NCBI RefSeq assembly: GCF_002284575.1
Contig: NZ_NPKJ01000041.1
Coordinates: forward strand, 431 to 64,430
Length of the DNA: 64,000 nt
Origin: Mesorhizobium temperatum
GTDB lineage: Bacteria > Pseudomonadota > Alphaproteobacteria > Rhizobiales > Rhizobiaceae
Reading direction: 5' to 3'
The stretch's first letter is position 1. Each line of letters starts with the position of its first letter. Made by a program: the position numbers and the translations under genes. This document shows positions 45,910-58,004 of the stretch, one piece after another. A model generated the notes under the pieces. It was not told where the DNA came from. It saw nothing but the letters and a program-made list of their open reading frames with translations, and searched no databases.

Positions 45910-46600
45910 ACCCGAAGCCAGAGCCGGATGGCCGCGAGCCTAACGAAGGCGAGGAAGTTAGCGGCGTGTTTCCCATAGCCCGTCGCGATGCACCGACAGT
46001 GCTTGATCCGGTTAAAGAACCGTTCGCCCTGGTTTCGGTGGCGATAGGTACGGGCTGAAGCAGATTGGACCACGCCGGTTCCGACGGGGCGGGATGTTCG
46101 CCCAGCCTCCACGTGAACTCACGAATGTTCGTATCTCGGTCGCGTCGTAAGCCTTGTCGGGGAGAACCATCCCGCCGCGCGGCAGAGCGCGTGCGACCAG
46201 GCTCTCATGCTGCTGACCGCCGGTGATTGAGACGTGAAGCGGTAGGCCATTCGCGTCGACCACGGCGTGGATTTTGGTCGTCAGCCCTCCGCGGGAGCGT
46301 CCAAGGTCTTCGCCGGAGCCATTCTGGATGCATGTCGCGTGCTGGTGAGTGCGGCCTATCGTGCTGTCGATCATCTGAATCTCGGCATCGTCTCGATGCG
46401 AGATGGCAGTCAGGATACGATCCCAAACACCCGCGCAGCGCCAACGCACGAAGCGATTGTAACAGGTGGTATATGGTCCAAGCACTTGGGCAGATCACGC
46501 CATGGCGCTGCAGACCTCAAGACCCGGAAGATGCCATTCAGGACGCGCCTGTCATCCACGCGCGGGACGCCTCGCGGCCTGCAAGGAAGGCGTATCGCAT
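45897..46600 (-). mobile_element. Decayed IS5-type (IS427-like) transposase remnant
   Basis: Minus-strand fragments of one transposase read in order through different frames. They are RPRGVPRVDDRRVLNGIFRV(LRSAAPWRDLPK), then in another frame LGPYTTCYNRFVRWRCAGVW, then MIDSTIGRTHQHATCIQNGS and GGLTTKIHAVVDANGLPLHV, and in a third frame YRHRNQGERFFNRIKHCRCI to AAIRLWLRVYES. The pieces match the N-terminal, DDE-core (DS..., DANGLP) and C-terminal parts of IS5-group transposases. At least two frameshifts and missing N-terminal residues make it inactive. Terminal inverted repeats and target duplications were not found. The exact ends are uncertain by tens of bases. Confidence 0.8.
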
Positions 46601-46865
46601 GTTCAGGTTCCTTCGGAGCTTGAATAACGCCTGCAAGCCCACATTCAAATGTCGGCTCCGCCTCCAGATATGGTCATCCGATCGGCAAGTCGGGTCGACC
46701 GAGTATGGTAGGCCGGTCTTCCTGAAAACTTTCATTCTTTCAAGGACTGCCACCATTCATTGAGCCATCGATTGCCATCGGCGTGGTTACGATCAGGCAT
46801 TCGCGGTATACTTTTGCCGTCTTGAAAGCGTGACGCTTACTGCGGTTTGCCGTGGGAGATGCCAA

Positions 46866-47756
46866 ATGCGCGTGTTCTTGCTCTTCATTCCACTGCTGCT
46901 TGTACACATCCCGATTGTATCGCATGCCGCCGACATTCACGACGCCGCCATGAAGGGCGATGTCGCGGCGATCACGGCGGCGCTCGATGCAGGCGCCGGC
47001 ATAGATGAGAGTGATGGAAACGCAACGCCGCTCTATTTTGCGGTCTGGATGGGCCACATCGAAGCGGCAAAACTGCTCATAGAACGTGGTGCGGACGTCA
47101 ACGCCCAGACAACTTGGGGTCCCCCGCTGACGGCGGCTGTGGGGATAGGCAAGATCGATCTGTTAAATCTGTTGCTGGAGCGGGACGCAGATCCAAATTC
47201 CGACCGTGGCGGCGAATTCGCCCTTCATGTCGCCGTTACTCTCGGTTGTCTCGACTGCGTGAAGGCACTGGTCGAGGCCGGCGCAGACGTGAATGCGAAG
47301 TCAATGGACGGCAAGACACCACTCCATCTGGCAAAACGCGGGGGGCAACGCGAAGTTGCCGACTATCTCATGTCGCACGGCGTCGTCTTGCCAACACCAG
47401 CCCCGATCTCGATGAAGTTGGCTTCTGCCGATGTCGAGAAAGGCCGAACCTATTTTACCCGGGTGTGTGACCCTTGCCACAACGCCGAGCCAAAGGGAGG
47501 GAACAAAATAGGACCGAACTTGTGGAGCGTCGTCGGCCGCGACAAGGCATCTATGGCAGATATGCGTTACTCCGACGCCTTGCTGAGCTGGAAGGGTGTA
47601 TGGACGTACGAGGACCTGAACAGATATCTGTTCGGGCCCATGCTCACCACGCCGGGCGTTAAGATGGAGACGCCTGGTGTCCCGGACGAGACCGAACGGG
47701 CCGATCTGATCGCGTACTTGCGCACACTCAGTGAAAAGCCGATCCCGCTGCCCTAA
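46866..47756 (+). CDS. Secreted ankyrin-repeat / cytochrome c fusion protein
   Basis: The 296-residue protein has a signal peptide (residues 1-22, MRVFLLFIPLLLVHIPIVSH). Four to five ankyrin repeats follow (about 23-172; e.g. NATPLYFAVWMGHIEAAKLL, GKTPLHLAKRGGQREVADYL). It ends with a class I cytochrome c domain (about 188-290) with heme motif CDPCH (201-205) and a likely Met ligand near 267 (GVKMETPGV). It would be a periplasmic c-type cytochrome carrying a protein-binding scaffold. I chose ATG at 46866 (GGGAGA upstream); a longer frame adds 12 residues. The IS remnant ends about 265 bp upstream. The fusion is unusual; its partner is unknown. Confidence 0.85.
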   Translation: MRVFLLFIPLLLVHIPIVSHAADIHDAAMKGDVAAITAALDAGAGIDESDGNATPLYFAVWMGHIEAAKLLIERGADVNAQTTWGPPLTAAVGIGKIDLLNLLLERDADPNSDRGGEFALHVAVTLGCLDCVKALVEAGADVNAKSMDGKTPLHLAKRGGQREVADYLMSHGVVLPTPAPISMKLASADVEKGRTYFTRVCDPCHNAEPKGGNKIGPNLWSVVGRDKASMADMRYSDALLSWKGVWTYEDLNRYLFGPMLTTPGVKMETPGVPDETERADLIAYLRTLSEKPIPLP

Positions 47757-47936
47757 ATCGATGATCTCTCGGACCTGCGTCGGCTAGTTTGCTCAATAGC
47801 CACCTTTGGTGATCCTAAGGGGCAATTGAGCAAAGGGCATGGGGAGCCAATGAAACGGGCTAGCCGGTCATCGTTCATCGACTGGTCGTCGTTTATGAGT
47901 ACACACCCTAAACTAAACGCGTTGTTGTTCGTCGGT

Positions 47937-48569
47937 TCAGGGAGCCGCCATCAGCGCCTTGATGCCGTCGGCGACGAACTGCACGGCGAGTGCCGCCAGG
48001 ATGACGCCGAGCAGCCGTGTCAGGATCGAGCGGCCGGTCTGGCCGAGGATACGGTCGATGCGCTCGGCCAGCACGAATACCAGGTAAGTGATCACAAGGC
48101 AGATCGCGATGATGCCGACAAGGGCTGCCTGCGCGCCAAAACCTGGAAAAGCGCCGGACAGCAGGACGGTCGCCGAAATCGCGCCCGGACCGGCGATCAG
48201 CGGGATCGCCAGCGGAAATGCGGCGATGTTGTGGATCATATCCTTGGTGATAGCGACGTCGCCGATCTTCTCCTTGCGGTCCTGCCGGCGCTCGAACACC
48301 ATTTCGAAGGCGATGAAGAACAGCAGGAATCCGCCGGCGACGCGGAACGCCGGCAGCGTGATGCCGAACACCGACAGGATCGATGCGCCGGCGATTGCAA
48401 ATAGCGCCATCACCAGGAAAGCGATGATCGAGGCGCGCACGGAAACCTGGTTGCGCTCCTCGCGGTTCATGCCGCGTGTCACGGCGAGGAAGAGCGGCGC
48501 CAGGCCGGGCGGGTCGATGGTCACGAGAATGGTGACGAAGGCGTTGAACAGGCTGTCGAAGCTCGGCAT
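47937..48569 (-). CDS. MarC family integral membrane protein
   Basis: The 210-residue protein has six membrane segments with MarC hallmarks: LFNAFVTILVTIDPPGLAPL at the N-terminus, SILSVFGITLPAFRVAGGFL, and PLAIPLIAGPGAISATVLLS in the middle. The family is in the inner membrane; the original link to multiple antibiotic resistance has been withdrawn, and the function is unknown. Normal length, intact. The 180-bp interval before it (47757-47936) holds no recognised gene. Confidence 0.92.
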   Translation of the reverse strand: MPSFDSLFNAFVTILVTIDPPGLAPLFLAVTRGMNREERNQVSVRASIIAFLVMALFAIAGASILSVFGITLPAFRVAGGFLLFFIAFEMVFERRQDRKEKIGDVAITKDMIHNIAAFPLAIPLIAGPGAISATVLLSGAFPGFGAQAALVGIIAICLVITYLVFVLAERIDRILGQTGRSILTRLLGVILAALAVQFVADGIKALMAAP

Positions 48570-48647
48570 CTCTGACCCTCCCCGCCGGGCCGTGCCCGAG
48601 ACCCCAGCATTGGTAGAGCAAAGCGGCGTCAGGGGAAACCGTGCAGG

Positions 48648-49184
48648 TCAGGTGCTGGCGACGCGCCGCGCCAGGAACTCGACTTCGAGCCGCCAGGTCG
48701 CGCCGTCGTCCTGCGAGCGTTCGCCCAGCCAGCGGAACGAATTTTCGGTGATGCGGGAAAAACTCCAGCGCACCGAAGCGCCGGTGCCGTCAGCGCCTTG
48801 CTGGACGATGGTGTCGCCCTCGGCGCGGCCGAGCTGGCGGCTGTAATATTGGGTACGCGGATCGCTCCAGAAGATATGCCAGCCGTCGACGCCGGGGTCA
48901 TAGACGCGCAGTGTCGTGCCATAGAAGGTCCATTTGCCGAGGGAACTCTGTGCGCCAGTGTTCCGCGCGGGCAGGATCCATACGTCCTGGATCGCGCGGC
49001 CCTCGAGCACCCAGCCGAAATGCACCTCGCCACGCCCGGTCAGCACTTGGCCGTCTTCGAGATGGCGCGTGGCATCGAACGTCCAGGCGCCGACGAAGCG
49101 GCCGTAAAGGTTCAGTTTTTCTGCCAGCTCCCCCACAGGCCCGTCACTGTGCAGGGTTTCGGCAAAGGAGGATGAATTGAACAT
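48648..49184 (-). CDS. Hypothetical protein, DUF1579-like beta-rich
   Basis: The 178-residue protein has alternating strands (GRFVGAWTFDATRHLEDGQV, GWVLEGRAIQDVWILPARNT, GTTLRVYDPGVDGWHIFWSD) similar in style to the DUF1579/lipocalin-like group, and a C-terminal TWRLEVEFLARRVAS. No signal peptide. It is divergent from the AraC gene by about 100 bp and may be its target. Assignment is tentative. Confidence 0.6.
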   Translation of the reverse strand: MFNSSSFAETLHSDGPVGELAEKLNLYGRFVGAWTFDATRHLEDGQVLTGRGEVHFGWVLEGRAIQDVWILPARNTGAQSSLGKWTFYGTTLRVYDPGVDGWHIFWSDPRTQYYSRQLGRAEGDTIVQQGADGTGASVRWSFSRITENSFRWLGERSQDDGATWRLEVEFLARRVAST

Positions 49185-49287
49185 GGTTGTGGTCTCTTCT
49201 TGTCAGGAGCCCCATCTTGTCAGGAGAATGGGATGAATACGCCGCGCCAGGCTTCTTGCGCTTGGGAAAAATTGCTATGTTTCGGCC

Positions 49288-50142
49288 ATGACGACGAGCG
49301 TGCATACACTGGCGTCCGGAAAAGGCTGGCAGGTGTCAGACGTGGTCTGCACTGCCGGCGTCGCTGATCGCCCGTTCGAGGAAGAGCATCGCAACTTCTG
49401 CGTCGCCGTGGTGACTAACGGCACCTTCCGCTACCGCGCACGCCAGGGCACGGCGATGCTGACGCCGGGCGCGCTTCTGCTCGGCAACCCTGGCACCTGC
49501 TACGAGTGTGGGCACGAGCATGGGGCCGGCGACCGCTGCATCTCCTATCATTTCAGCCCGGCCTATATGGAACAGATCGTCGCCGACACGCCGGGCACGA
49601 AGAAGCTGGCGTTCGAGACGCCGCGGCTGCCGCCGTTGCCGGCGCTGGCACCGCTGCTGGCCGAGGCGGAAGCCGCACGCGAGACGGCCGACATCGAGGC
49701 GTTCGAGGAACTCGGTTTGCGGATTGCCGGCGCAGCAGTCGCCTCCGGCGTCACGCCTGCTGCCCGGGTGCCGAGCCGCCGCGACCAGAAACGTGTCGCG
49801 GAGGCGGTACGGCGCATCGAGAAGGATGCCGACCGGCCGGTCTCGCTTGCCGAGCTTGCAAGCGAGACGGCGACCAGCCCCTACCATTTCCTGCGCAGCT
49901 TCCGACACGTCGCGGGCATGACGCCCTACCAGTTCCTGCTGAAAACCCGGCTGCACAGGGCGGCGGTGCGGCTGCGCATGTCGGACGAGGCGATCTCGAC
50001 GATCGCCTTCGAGGCGGGGTTCAACGATTTGTCGACCTTCAACCGTCGTTTCCGGCGCGTGATGGGAGAGGCGCCCGGCACTTACCGGCTCCGGCAGCGA
50101 GGCGATAAAGCGCCGGACACATCTGCCGTTCCGGCTTTGTGA
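49288..50142 (+). CDS. AraC-family transcriptional regulator
   Basis: The 284-residue protein has a cupin-like N-terminal sensing domain (about 1-165; FRYRARQGTAMLTPGALLLG) and a C-terminal double helix-turn-helix (about 172-270). The latter includes LASETATSPYHFLRSFRHVA and AISTIAFEAGFNDLSTFNRR. The family binds small ligands and activates neighbouring genes. The divergent DUF1579-like gene is the obvious candidate target. The ligand is unknown. Confidence 0.93.
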   Translation: MTTSVHTLASGKGWQVSDVVCTAGVADRPFEEEHRNFCVAVVTNGTFRYRARQGTAMLTPGALLLGNPGTCYECGHEHGAGDRCISYHFSPAYMEQIVADTPGTKKLAFETPRLPPLPALAPLLAEAEAARETADIEAFEELGLRIAGAAVASGVTPAARVPSRRDQKRVAEAVRRIEKDADRPVSLAELASETATSPYHFLRSFRHVAGMTPYQFLLKTRLHRAAVRLRMSDEAISTIAFEAGFNDLSTFNRRFRRVMGEAPGTYRLRQRGDKAPDTSAVPAL

Positions 50143-50333
50143 AGCAAATTGGCCTGACAATGAGCTTTGCCGCGACAGCCACGAAAAAGCACCTCGGCCA
50201 TATCGTCGCAATCAGTGATATCCTTTTGAAATCACCACAAAAATCGACACTGGAAAACTACCGCGGACGTTGGAGTTTCGACCCGGCTTCCTATATAAGC
50301 ACCGAGTGATTCCCGATTAGATTGTGACCTGAT

Positions 50334-53144
<2,811 letters not shown>

Positions 53145-53199
53145 ACTTGATGGCCAATGCCGGCACAATCGGCCGGCGTGTCAACGGATAGCGGCCGGT

Positions 53200-53352
53200 T
53201 CAGAAGTGGCGATAAGGCTTGCGGATACCGAAGCCTTCGAACCGTTTGGTATTGGCCTTGGCGCGGACACGCCCTGCTTCCTGATGCAGCCCGAATACGG
53301 TGGCTATCAGCATGGCGACGGTCATTGCGGCGGCGAGCATGTAGATCAGCAT
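53200..53352 (-). CDS. Small 50-residue membrane protein
   Basis: This short gene is below usual prediction limits. ATG at 53352 has AGGAGA about eight bases upstream on the minus strand, and TGA ends at 53200. The protein reads MLIYMLAAAMTVAMLIATVF, then GLHQEAGRVRAKANTKRFEG and a basic tail ending KPYRHF. That is one membrane segment with a basic C-terminal tail, a common small-membrane-protein layout. It is convergent with gyrA. Function is unknown. Confidence 0.7.
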   Translation of the reverse strand: MLIYMLAAAMTVAMLIATVFGLHQEAGRVRAKANTKRFEGFGIRKPYRHF

Positions 53353-53546
53353 GTGCGTGTTCTCCTGCACCTAGCAACGATTAAATGGGGTTTTGGTTTC
53401 ATCTTCTGAAGCTGCAACCTGGTGAACGCTGCGTGAAGCCTTCGTGATCGGCCCATTCATTGGTCGTTCATCTCGGCCAAAAGGTTCACTCAAAGCGCAT
53501 CGCGATTGACGTGGCTCAGCCGATGCGCTTCGAGTCCCTGTCTGGG

Positions 53547-53593
53547 TGCATGTCGTTGTCCCAAAACCGCTGCGCACTTTTGGGCGACATGCA
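53547..53593. repeat. Dispersed palindrome R1, upstream of coaD
   Basis: TGCATGTCG...CCCAAAA (53547-53567) pairs with TTTTGGG..ACATGCA (53578-53593). It is a common rhizobial intergenic palindrome. A related inverted copy (R2) starts at the coaD stop codon. Confidence 0.9.
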
Positions 53594-53651
53594 TTGGCGG
53601 CTCGCTGATCGGATTGCCTTTGCGAGAGAGGCTCGCTAGAAGCACCCTGCC

Positions 53652-54152
53652 ATGACCGAACGCATCGCCCTTTATGCCGGCTCCTTCGACCCGCTGACCA
53701 ACGGCCATCTCGATGTGCTGAAGGCGTCGCTGGCCGTGGCGGACACCGTCTATGCGGCGATCGGCGTTCATCCCGGCAAAAAGCCGCTGTTTTCGTTCGA
53801 GGAACGGGTCGGCCTCATCGAAGCGGCGACGAAGGCCGAATTCGGCCGCGACGGGGCGCGCATCAAGGTTGTCGCTTTCGACGGGCTGGTCATCGACGCG
53901 GCCAGGAAGCAGGGCGCCTCGATCATGATCCGCGGCCTGCGCGACGGCACCGATCTCGACTACGAGATGCAGATGGCCGGCATGAACGAGACCATGGCGC
54001 CGGAATTGCAGACGGTTTTTCTGCCCGCCAGCCCCTCGGTGCGAACCATTACCGCCACACTTGTCCGTCAGATAGCCTCGATGGGAGGCGACATCCGCCC
54101 CTTCGTGCCGGCGGCCGTGGCCGGCGCGCTCACCACCAAATTCGCGAAATGA
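53652..54152 (+). CDS. coaD: Pantetheine-phosphate adenylyltransferase
   Basis: The 166-residue enzyme makes dephospho-CoA from 4'-phosphopantetheine and ATP. It has the nucleotidyl-transferase motif [18 protein letters not shown] and a C-terminal [20 protein letters not shown], with the ISSTxxR-like element as ITATLVR. The start ATG at 53652 gives [14 protein letters not shown]. It is flanked by palindromes R1 and R2. Confidence 0.96.
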   Translation: MTERIALYAGSFDPLTNGHLDVLKASLAVADTVYAAIGVHPGKKPLFSFEERVGLIEAATKAEFGRDGARIKVVAFDGLVIDAARKQGASIMIRGLRDGTDLDYEMQMAGMNETMAPELQTVFLPASPSVRTITATLVRQIASMGGDIRPFVPAAVAGALTTKFAK

Positions 54153-54200
54153 TGCATGTCGCCTAAACGTGGAACCCGGTTTTGGGACAACGACATGCAT
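54152..54200. repeat. Dispersed palindrome R2, at the coaD stop
   Basis: ATGCATGTCG (54152-54161) pairs with CGACATGCAT (54191-54200), with an inner TAAA/TTTTGGGA partial pairing. It begins on the last base of coaD and is inverted relative to R1. It may also end the coaD transcript. Confidence 0.85.
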
Positions 54201-54227
54201 GAAACAAAGGTTTTCGGAGAAATATCC

Positions 54228-54818
54228 ATGCCGCTCAAAAGGCTCGCCACCTGCTTTGTCGTTGTTTTCGGTCTTGTGGCTGCGTCTGTTTCGGCCTTCG
54301 CCGCCGATCCGGAAAACACCATGATCATCACGCTGAAGGGCGGCGACGTGACCATCGCGCTCAGACCCGATCTCGCGCCGAAGCATGTCGAGCAGATCAA
54401 GAAGCTGGTGCGTCAGGGCGCTTACGACAACGTCGCTTTCCACCGCGTCATCGACGGCTTCATGGCGCAGACCGGCGACGTGAAGTTCGGCAACATGAAG
54501 AACGGCTTTAACGCCGACGCTGTCGGTACCGGCGGTTCCGATCTTCCCGACCTGCCGGCCGAATTCTCGACGTCCGAGCGTTATGAGCGCGGCGTGGTCG
54601 GTATGGCCCGCTCGCAGGACCCGGATTCTGCCAATTCGCAGTTCTTCATCATGTTCGCGCCGGCGCCGCCGCTCGATGGCCAGTACACTATCGTCGGTAA
54701 TGTCGAGAAAGGCATGGAGTTGGTGGACCAGATAAAGAAAGGCGACGAGGCGCAGAACGGGGTCGTCACCGGTCCCGATCGCATGATCAAGGTGCGCATT
54801 GCCGCCGACGGCAAGTAA
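54228..54818 (+). CDS. Secreted cyclophilin-type peptidyl-prolyl isomerase
   Basis: The 196-residue protein has a signal peptide (MPLKRLATCFVVVFGLVAAS..FAA). The cyclophilin domain includes VAFHRVIDGFMAQTGDVKFG, GTGGSDLPDLPAEFSTSERY, MARSQDPDSANSQFFIMFAP and YTIVGNVEKGMELVDQIKKG. It speeds prolyl isomerisation in the periplasm. ATG at 54228 begins the signal with CGGAGA upstream; the frame from 54156 covers repeat R2. A cytoplasmic cyclophilin follows after 28 bp, suggesting duplication. PpiA-like. Confidence 0.94.
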   Translation: MPLKRLATCFVVVFGLVAASVSAFAADPENTMIITLKGGDVTIALRPDLAPKHVEQIKKLVRQGAYDNVAFHRVIDGFMAQTGDVKFGNMKNGFNADAVGTGGSDLPDLPAEFSTSERYERGVVGMARSQDPDSANSQFFIMFAPAPPLDGQYTIVGNVEKGMELVDQIKKGDEAQNGVVTGPDRMIKVRIAADGK

Positions 54819-54846
54819 ACCCATTTGTTTCAAAGGATATTCTGAC

Positions 54847-55359
54847 ATGGCCGAGATCAAGGACCGCGAGAACGCGCTCATTATGGAAACGACCAAGGGC
54901 AAGGTCGTCATCGAACTGTTTCCCGATCTGGCACCCGGCCATGTCGGCCGTATCAAGGAACTGGCGCGCGAAGGCGCTTATGACGGCGTGGTGTTCCACC
55001 GCGTCATCGACGGCTTCATGGCGCAGACCGGGGACGTGAAATTCGGCAATTCCAGCAAGCCCACTTTCGCACCGTCGCGCGCCGGCACGGGCGGCTCCGA
55101 CAAGCCCGACCTGAAGGCGGAGTTCTCCAACGCCAATCACGGCCGCGGCACCTGCTCGATGGCACGCTCGCAGAACCCGAACTCGGCCAACTCGCAGTTC
55201 TTCATCTGCTTCGACGATGCCGCCTTCCTCAACCGCCAATACACGGTCTGGGGCCAGGTCATCGAAGGCATGGACAATGTCGACAAGATCAAGCGCGGCG
55301 AGCCGGTGCCGGATCCTGACAAGATCGTGTCGCTGAAGGTGGCGGCCGACGTAAAATGA
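54847..55359 (+). CDS. Cytoplasmic cyclophilin-type peptidyl-prolyl isomerase
   Basis: The 170-residue protein lacks a signal. It has the same cyclophilin core as its upstream neighbour (VVFHRVIDGFMAQTGDVKFG, MARSQNPNSANSQFFICFDD) and is PpiB-like. It catalyses prolyl isomerisation in the cytoplasm. ATG at 54847 has AAGGA upstream. The next (frameshifted) gene's ATG overlaps its stop by four bases. Confidence 0.94.
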   Translation: MAEIKDRENALIMETTKGKVVIELFPDLAPGHVGRIKELAREGAYDGVVFHRVIDGFMAQTGDVKFGNSSKPTFAPSRAGTGGSDKPDLKAEFSNANHGRGTCSMARSQNPNSANSQFFICFDDAAFLNRQYTVWGQVIEGMDNVDKIKRGEPVPDPDKIVSLKVAADVK

Positions 55360-55753
55360 CCTACCGGGCTGTCGCGGCGATCACTCTGATGCTTGTCGCG
55401 GCGGCTACTCCGGCGCTGGCTACAGAATCGATTGTTTGCAGCGCTGAAGGCGACGCGGCATCGATCGACGTCCTGATGGGGCACACTGCCGTCATCGCGG
55501 TTGCGCGCGTATGGCTGATGCCGGCGGCAGGAACTGGACCACCGACGGTCAGCCGGGTTCGACGAAAGTCATCGTCGGACAGGCATTCGAGGACGACCAG
55601 CACATGGCGATCGATCTCACCGATGAGGGCATCAGCTCGATCGTAGCCAAATTGCGACTGGTCAAGGCCAGCGAACAGTCCAATTTCGCAATGGGCGGCA
55701 CGCTGAGCATCGACGGTGTTGGCGCCTGGGCGGTGACCTGCCCGGAATTTTGA
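55356..55753 (+). pseudogene. Frameshifted small secreted protein gene
   Basis: The first frame (from ATG 55356) reads a signal peptide MTYRAVAAITLMLVAAATPA and then SIVCSAEGDAASIDVLMGHT. A second frame, shifted by 2, carries ADAGGRNWTTDGQPGSTKVI through GVGAWAVTCPEF to the stop at 55753. The pieces look like one secreted beta-rich protein of about 130 residues broken by a frameshift near 55505-55515. It is either a real pseudogene or a sequencing error. It overlaps ppiB-like's stop and is directly followed by queA. Confidence 0.75.
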
Positions 55754-55765
55754 GGCGGGGTTTTC

Positions 55766-56860
55766 TTGCGCGTCGATCTATTCGACTTTGATCTGCCGGA
55801 GGAGCGCATCGCGCTTCGACCGGCGGAACCGCGCGACAGTTCCAAAATGCTGGTTGTCAGGCCGGGTGAGGGACTTGAGGACCGGACGGTGCGCGAGCTG
55901 CCGTCCCTGCTCGAGACCGGTGACGTGCTGGTCTTCAACGATACCAAGGTCATCCCGGCGCAGCTGAAAGGCATCAGGCGGCGCGGCGAAGCAGCGGCGC
56001 AGGTCGAAGCCACGCTGCACATGCGGGTGGCTCCCGACCGCTGGCTGGCTTTCATGCGGCCGGGCAAGCGCATCGCCGTTGGCGACCGCATCCATTTCGG
56101 CCATGACGCCAATTCCTGCTTTCTTGGCCAGCTCGATGCCACGGTGATCGAGAAGGGCGAGGCCGGCGAGGCTTTGCTTGGTTTTGACCTCTCAGGTCCA
56201 TCCCTCGACGAGGCGCTGCACGCCGTCGGCCACATTCCGCTGCCGCCTTACATCGCTTCGAAACGCGACGACGACGAACGCGACCGCAGCGACTACCAGA
56301 CCATCTATGCCAGGGAGGAGGGGGCTGTGGCGGCACCCACTGCCGGCCTGCATTTCACGCCCGAGCTTTTCGCCGCTCTCGATGCCAAGGGCGTCGAGCG
56401 GCGCTTCGTCACCCTGCATGTCGGCGCCGGCACGTTCCTGCCGGTGAAAGTCGACGACACCGCCGACCACAAGATGCATGCCGAGATCGGTTCTGTCAGC
56501 CCGGAAACCGCCGAGGCGCTCAACGCGGCGAAGGCCCGCGGCGGGCGCATCATCGCCGTCGGTACGACGTCGCTGCGCCTGCTGGAGAGCGCCACGCGGG
56601 AGGACGGCACATTGGCCGGATGGTCGGGTCCGACCGACATCTTCATCACGCCCGGTTATCGTTTCAAGGCCGCCGACATGCTGATGACCAATTTCCATCT
56701 GCCGCGTTCGACGCTGTTCATGCTGGTTTCGGCGTTTTGCGGTTTGGAAACAATGCGTGCGGCCTATGCGCATGCCATCGAGAACCGCTACAGGTTCTAT
56801 TCCTACGGAGACGCAAGTCTGCTGTTCAAGGAGGAGAACGATGGACGCGCCCCGGTATAG
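55766..56860 (+). CDS. queA: S-adenosylmethionine:tRNA ribosyltransferase-isomerase
   Basis: The 364-residue enzyme adds the epoxycyclopentane ring of queuosine to tRNA using S-adenosylmethionine. Typical motifs are [52 protein letters not shown] and [20 protein letters not shown]. The start is TTG at 55766 ([12 protein letters not shown]), with GAGG about nine bases upstream. tgt, the guanine-exchange enzyme in the same pathway, follows immediately. Confidence 0.96.
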   Translation: MRVDLFDFDLPEERIALRPAEPRDSSKMLVVRPGEGLEDRTVRELPSLLETGDVLVFNDTKVIPAQLKGIRRRGEAAAQVEATLHMRVAPDRWLAFMRPGKRIAVGDRIHFGHDANSCFLGQLDATVIEKGEAGEALLGFDLSGPSLDEALHAVGHIPLPPYIASKRDDDERDRSDYQTIYAREEGAVAAPTAGLHFTPELFAALDAKGVERRFVTLHVGAGTFLPVKVDDTADHKMHAEIGSVSPETAEALNAAKARGGRIIAVGTTSLRLLESATREDGTLAGWSGPTDIFITPGYRFKAADMLMTNFHLPRSTLFMLVSAFCGLETMRAAYAHAIENRYRFYSYGDASLLFKEENDGRAPV

Positions 56861-56873
56861 AACAAGGAATTCA

Positions 56874-58004
56874 ATGACTAAGGCGTTCATCTTCGAGGTG
56901 CTGGCGACCGACGGCAAGGCGCGGCGCGGTTCGATCACCATGCCGCGCGGCGAAATCCGCACGCCGGCCTTCATGCCGGTCGGCACCGGCGGTACGGTCA
57001 AGACCATGTATATGGATCAGGTGCGCGGCGTCGGCTCGGACATCATCCTCGGCAACACCTATCATCTGATGCTGCGGCCTGGCGCCGAACGTGTGGCGCG
57101 GCTTGGCGGCCTGCATGAATTCGCCCGCTGGCCGTATCCGATCCTGACCGACAGCGGCGGCTTCCAGGTGATGTCGCTGTCGAAGCTGAGGAAACTGACC
57201 GAAAAAGGCGTCACCTTCCGTTCGCATATCGACGGCGCTGCCTATGAGATGTCGCCTGAGCGCTCGATCGAGATCCAGGGGCTGCTCGATTCCGACATCC
57301 AGATGCAGCTCGACGAGTGCACCGCGCTGCCGGCCATGGAGAAGGAGATCGAGCGGGCCATGGAGCTGTCGCTGCGCTGGGCCGAGCGGTGCAAGACGGC
57401 GTTCGGCGACCAGCAGGGCAAGGCGATGTTCGGCATCGTCCAGGGCGGTGACATACCGGCGTTGCGGCTGCGCTCGGCGCAGGCGCTGAAAGCGATGGAT
57501 CTCAAGGGCTATGCGATCGGCGGGCTGGCGGTCGGCGAGCCGCAAGCGGTGATGCTCGAAATGCTCGACATCACCTGCCCGGAGCTGCCGGCGGACAGGC
57601 CGCGCTATCTGATGGGTGTCGGCACGCCTGGCGACATATTGAAATCGGTGGCGCGCGGCATCGATATGTTCGACTGCGTGATGCCGACGCGTGCCGGTCG
57701 CCATGGCCTCGCCTATACAAGGCGCGGCAAGGTCAATCTGCGCAACGCCCGCCATGCCGACGATCCGCGTCCGCTCGACGAGGAGAGCGACTGCCCGGCG
57801 ACCAGAGATTATTCACGCGCCTATCTGCACCATCTGGTCCGCTCGCAAGAGGCGCTCGGCGCGATGCTTCTGACCTGGAACAACCTTTCCTACTACCAGA
57901 AGCTGATGCAGGACGTTCGTGCTGCCATCGAAGCCGGTGCGTTCGATGTGCGGGTGGCAGAGATTTCCGAAGGCTGGGCAAGAGGCGATATCCCGGTGAT
58001 GTGA
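56874..58004 (+). CDS. tgt: Queuine/preQ1 tRNA-guanine transglycosylase
   Basis: The 376-residue enzyme swaps guanine-34 in tRNA for preQ1. It contains [20 protein letters not shown] (active-site Asp region), [39 protein letters not shown] and [21 protein letters not shown] use ATG at 56874 ([13 protein letters not shown]), where family members begin; an in-frame ATG at 56841 has a better Shine-Dalgarno (AAGGAGG) and would overlap queA by 20 bases, so the true start could be earlier by 11 residues. The expected C-terminal zinc-site cysteines are not obvious in the terminal region and deserve an alignment. Confidence 0.94.
   Translation: MTKAFIFEVLATDGKARRGSITMPRGEIRTPAFMPVGTGGTVKTMYMDQVRGVGSDIILGNTYHLMLRPGAERVARLGGLHEFARWPYPILTDSGGFQVMSLSKLRKLTEKGVTFRSHIDGAAYEMSPERSIEIQGLLDSDIQMQLDECTALPAMEKEIERAMELSLRWAERCKTAFGDQQGKAMFGIVQGGDIPALRLRSAQALKAMDLKGYAIGGLAVGEPQAVMLEMLDITCPELPADRPRYLMGVGTPGDILKSVARGIDMFDCVMPTRAGRHGLAYTRRGKVNLRNARHADDPRPLDEESDCPATRDYSRAYLHHLVRSQEALGAMLLTWNNLSYYQKLMQDVRAAIEAGAFDVRVAEISEGWARGDIPVM

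Noticed and set aside
46538..46756. 72-codon minus-strand frame beside the transposase
   Set aside because: It partly overlaps the transposase N-terminal remnant in another frame and has no recognisable motif.
53490..54956. 488-codon minus-strand frame over coaD and the cyclophilin
   Set aside because: It crosses two plus-strand genes and two palindromes; a shadow frame.
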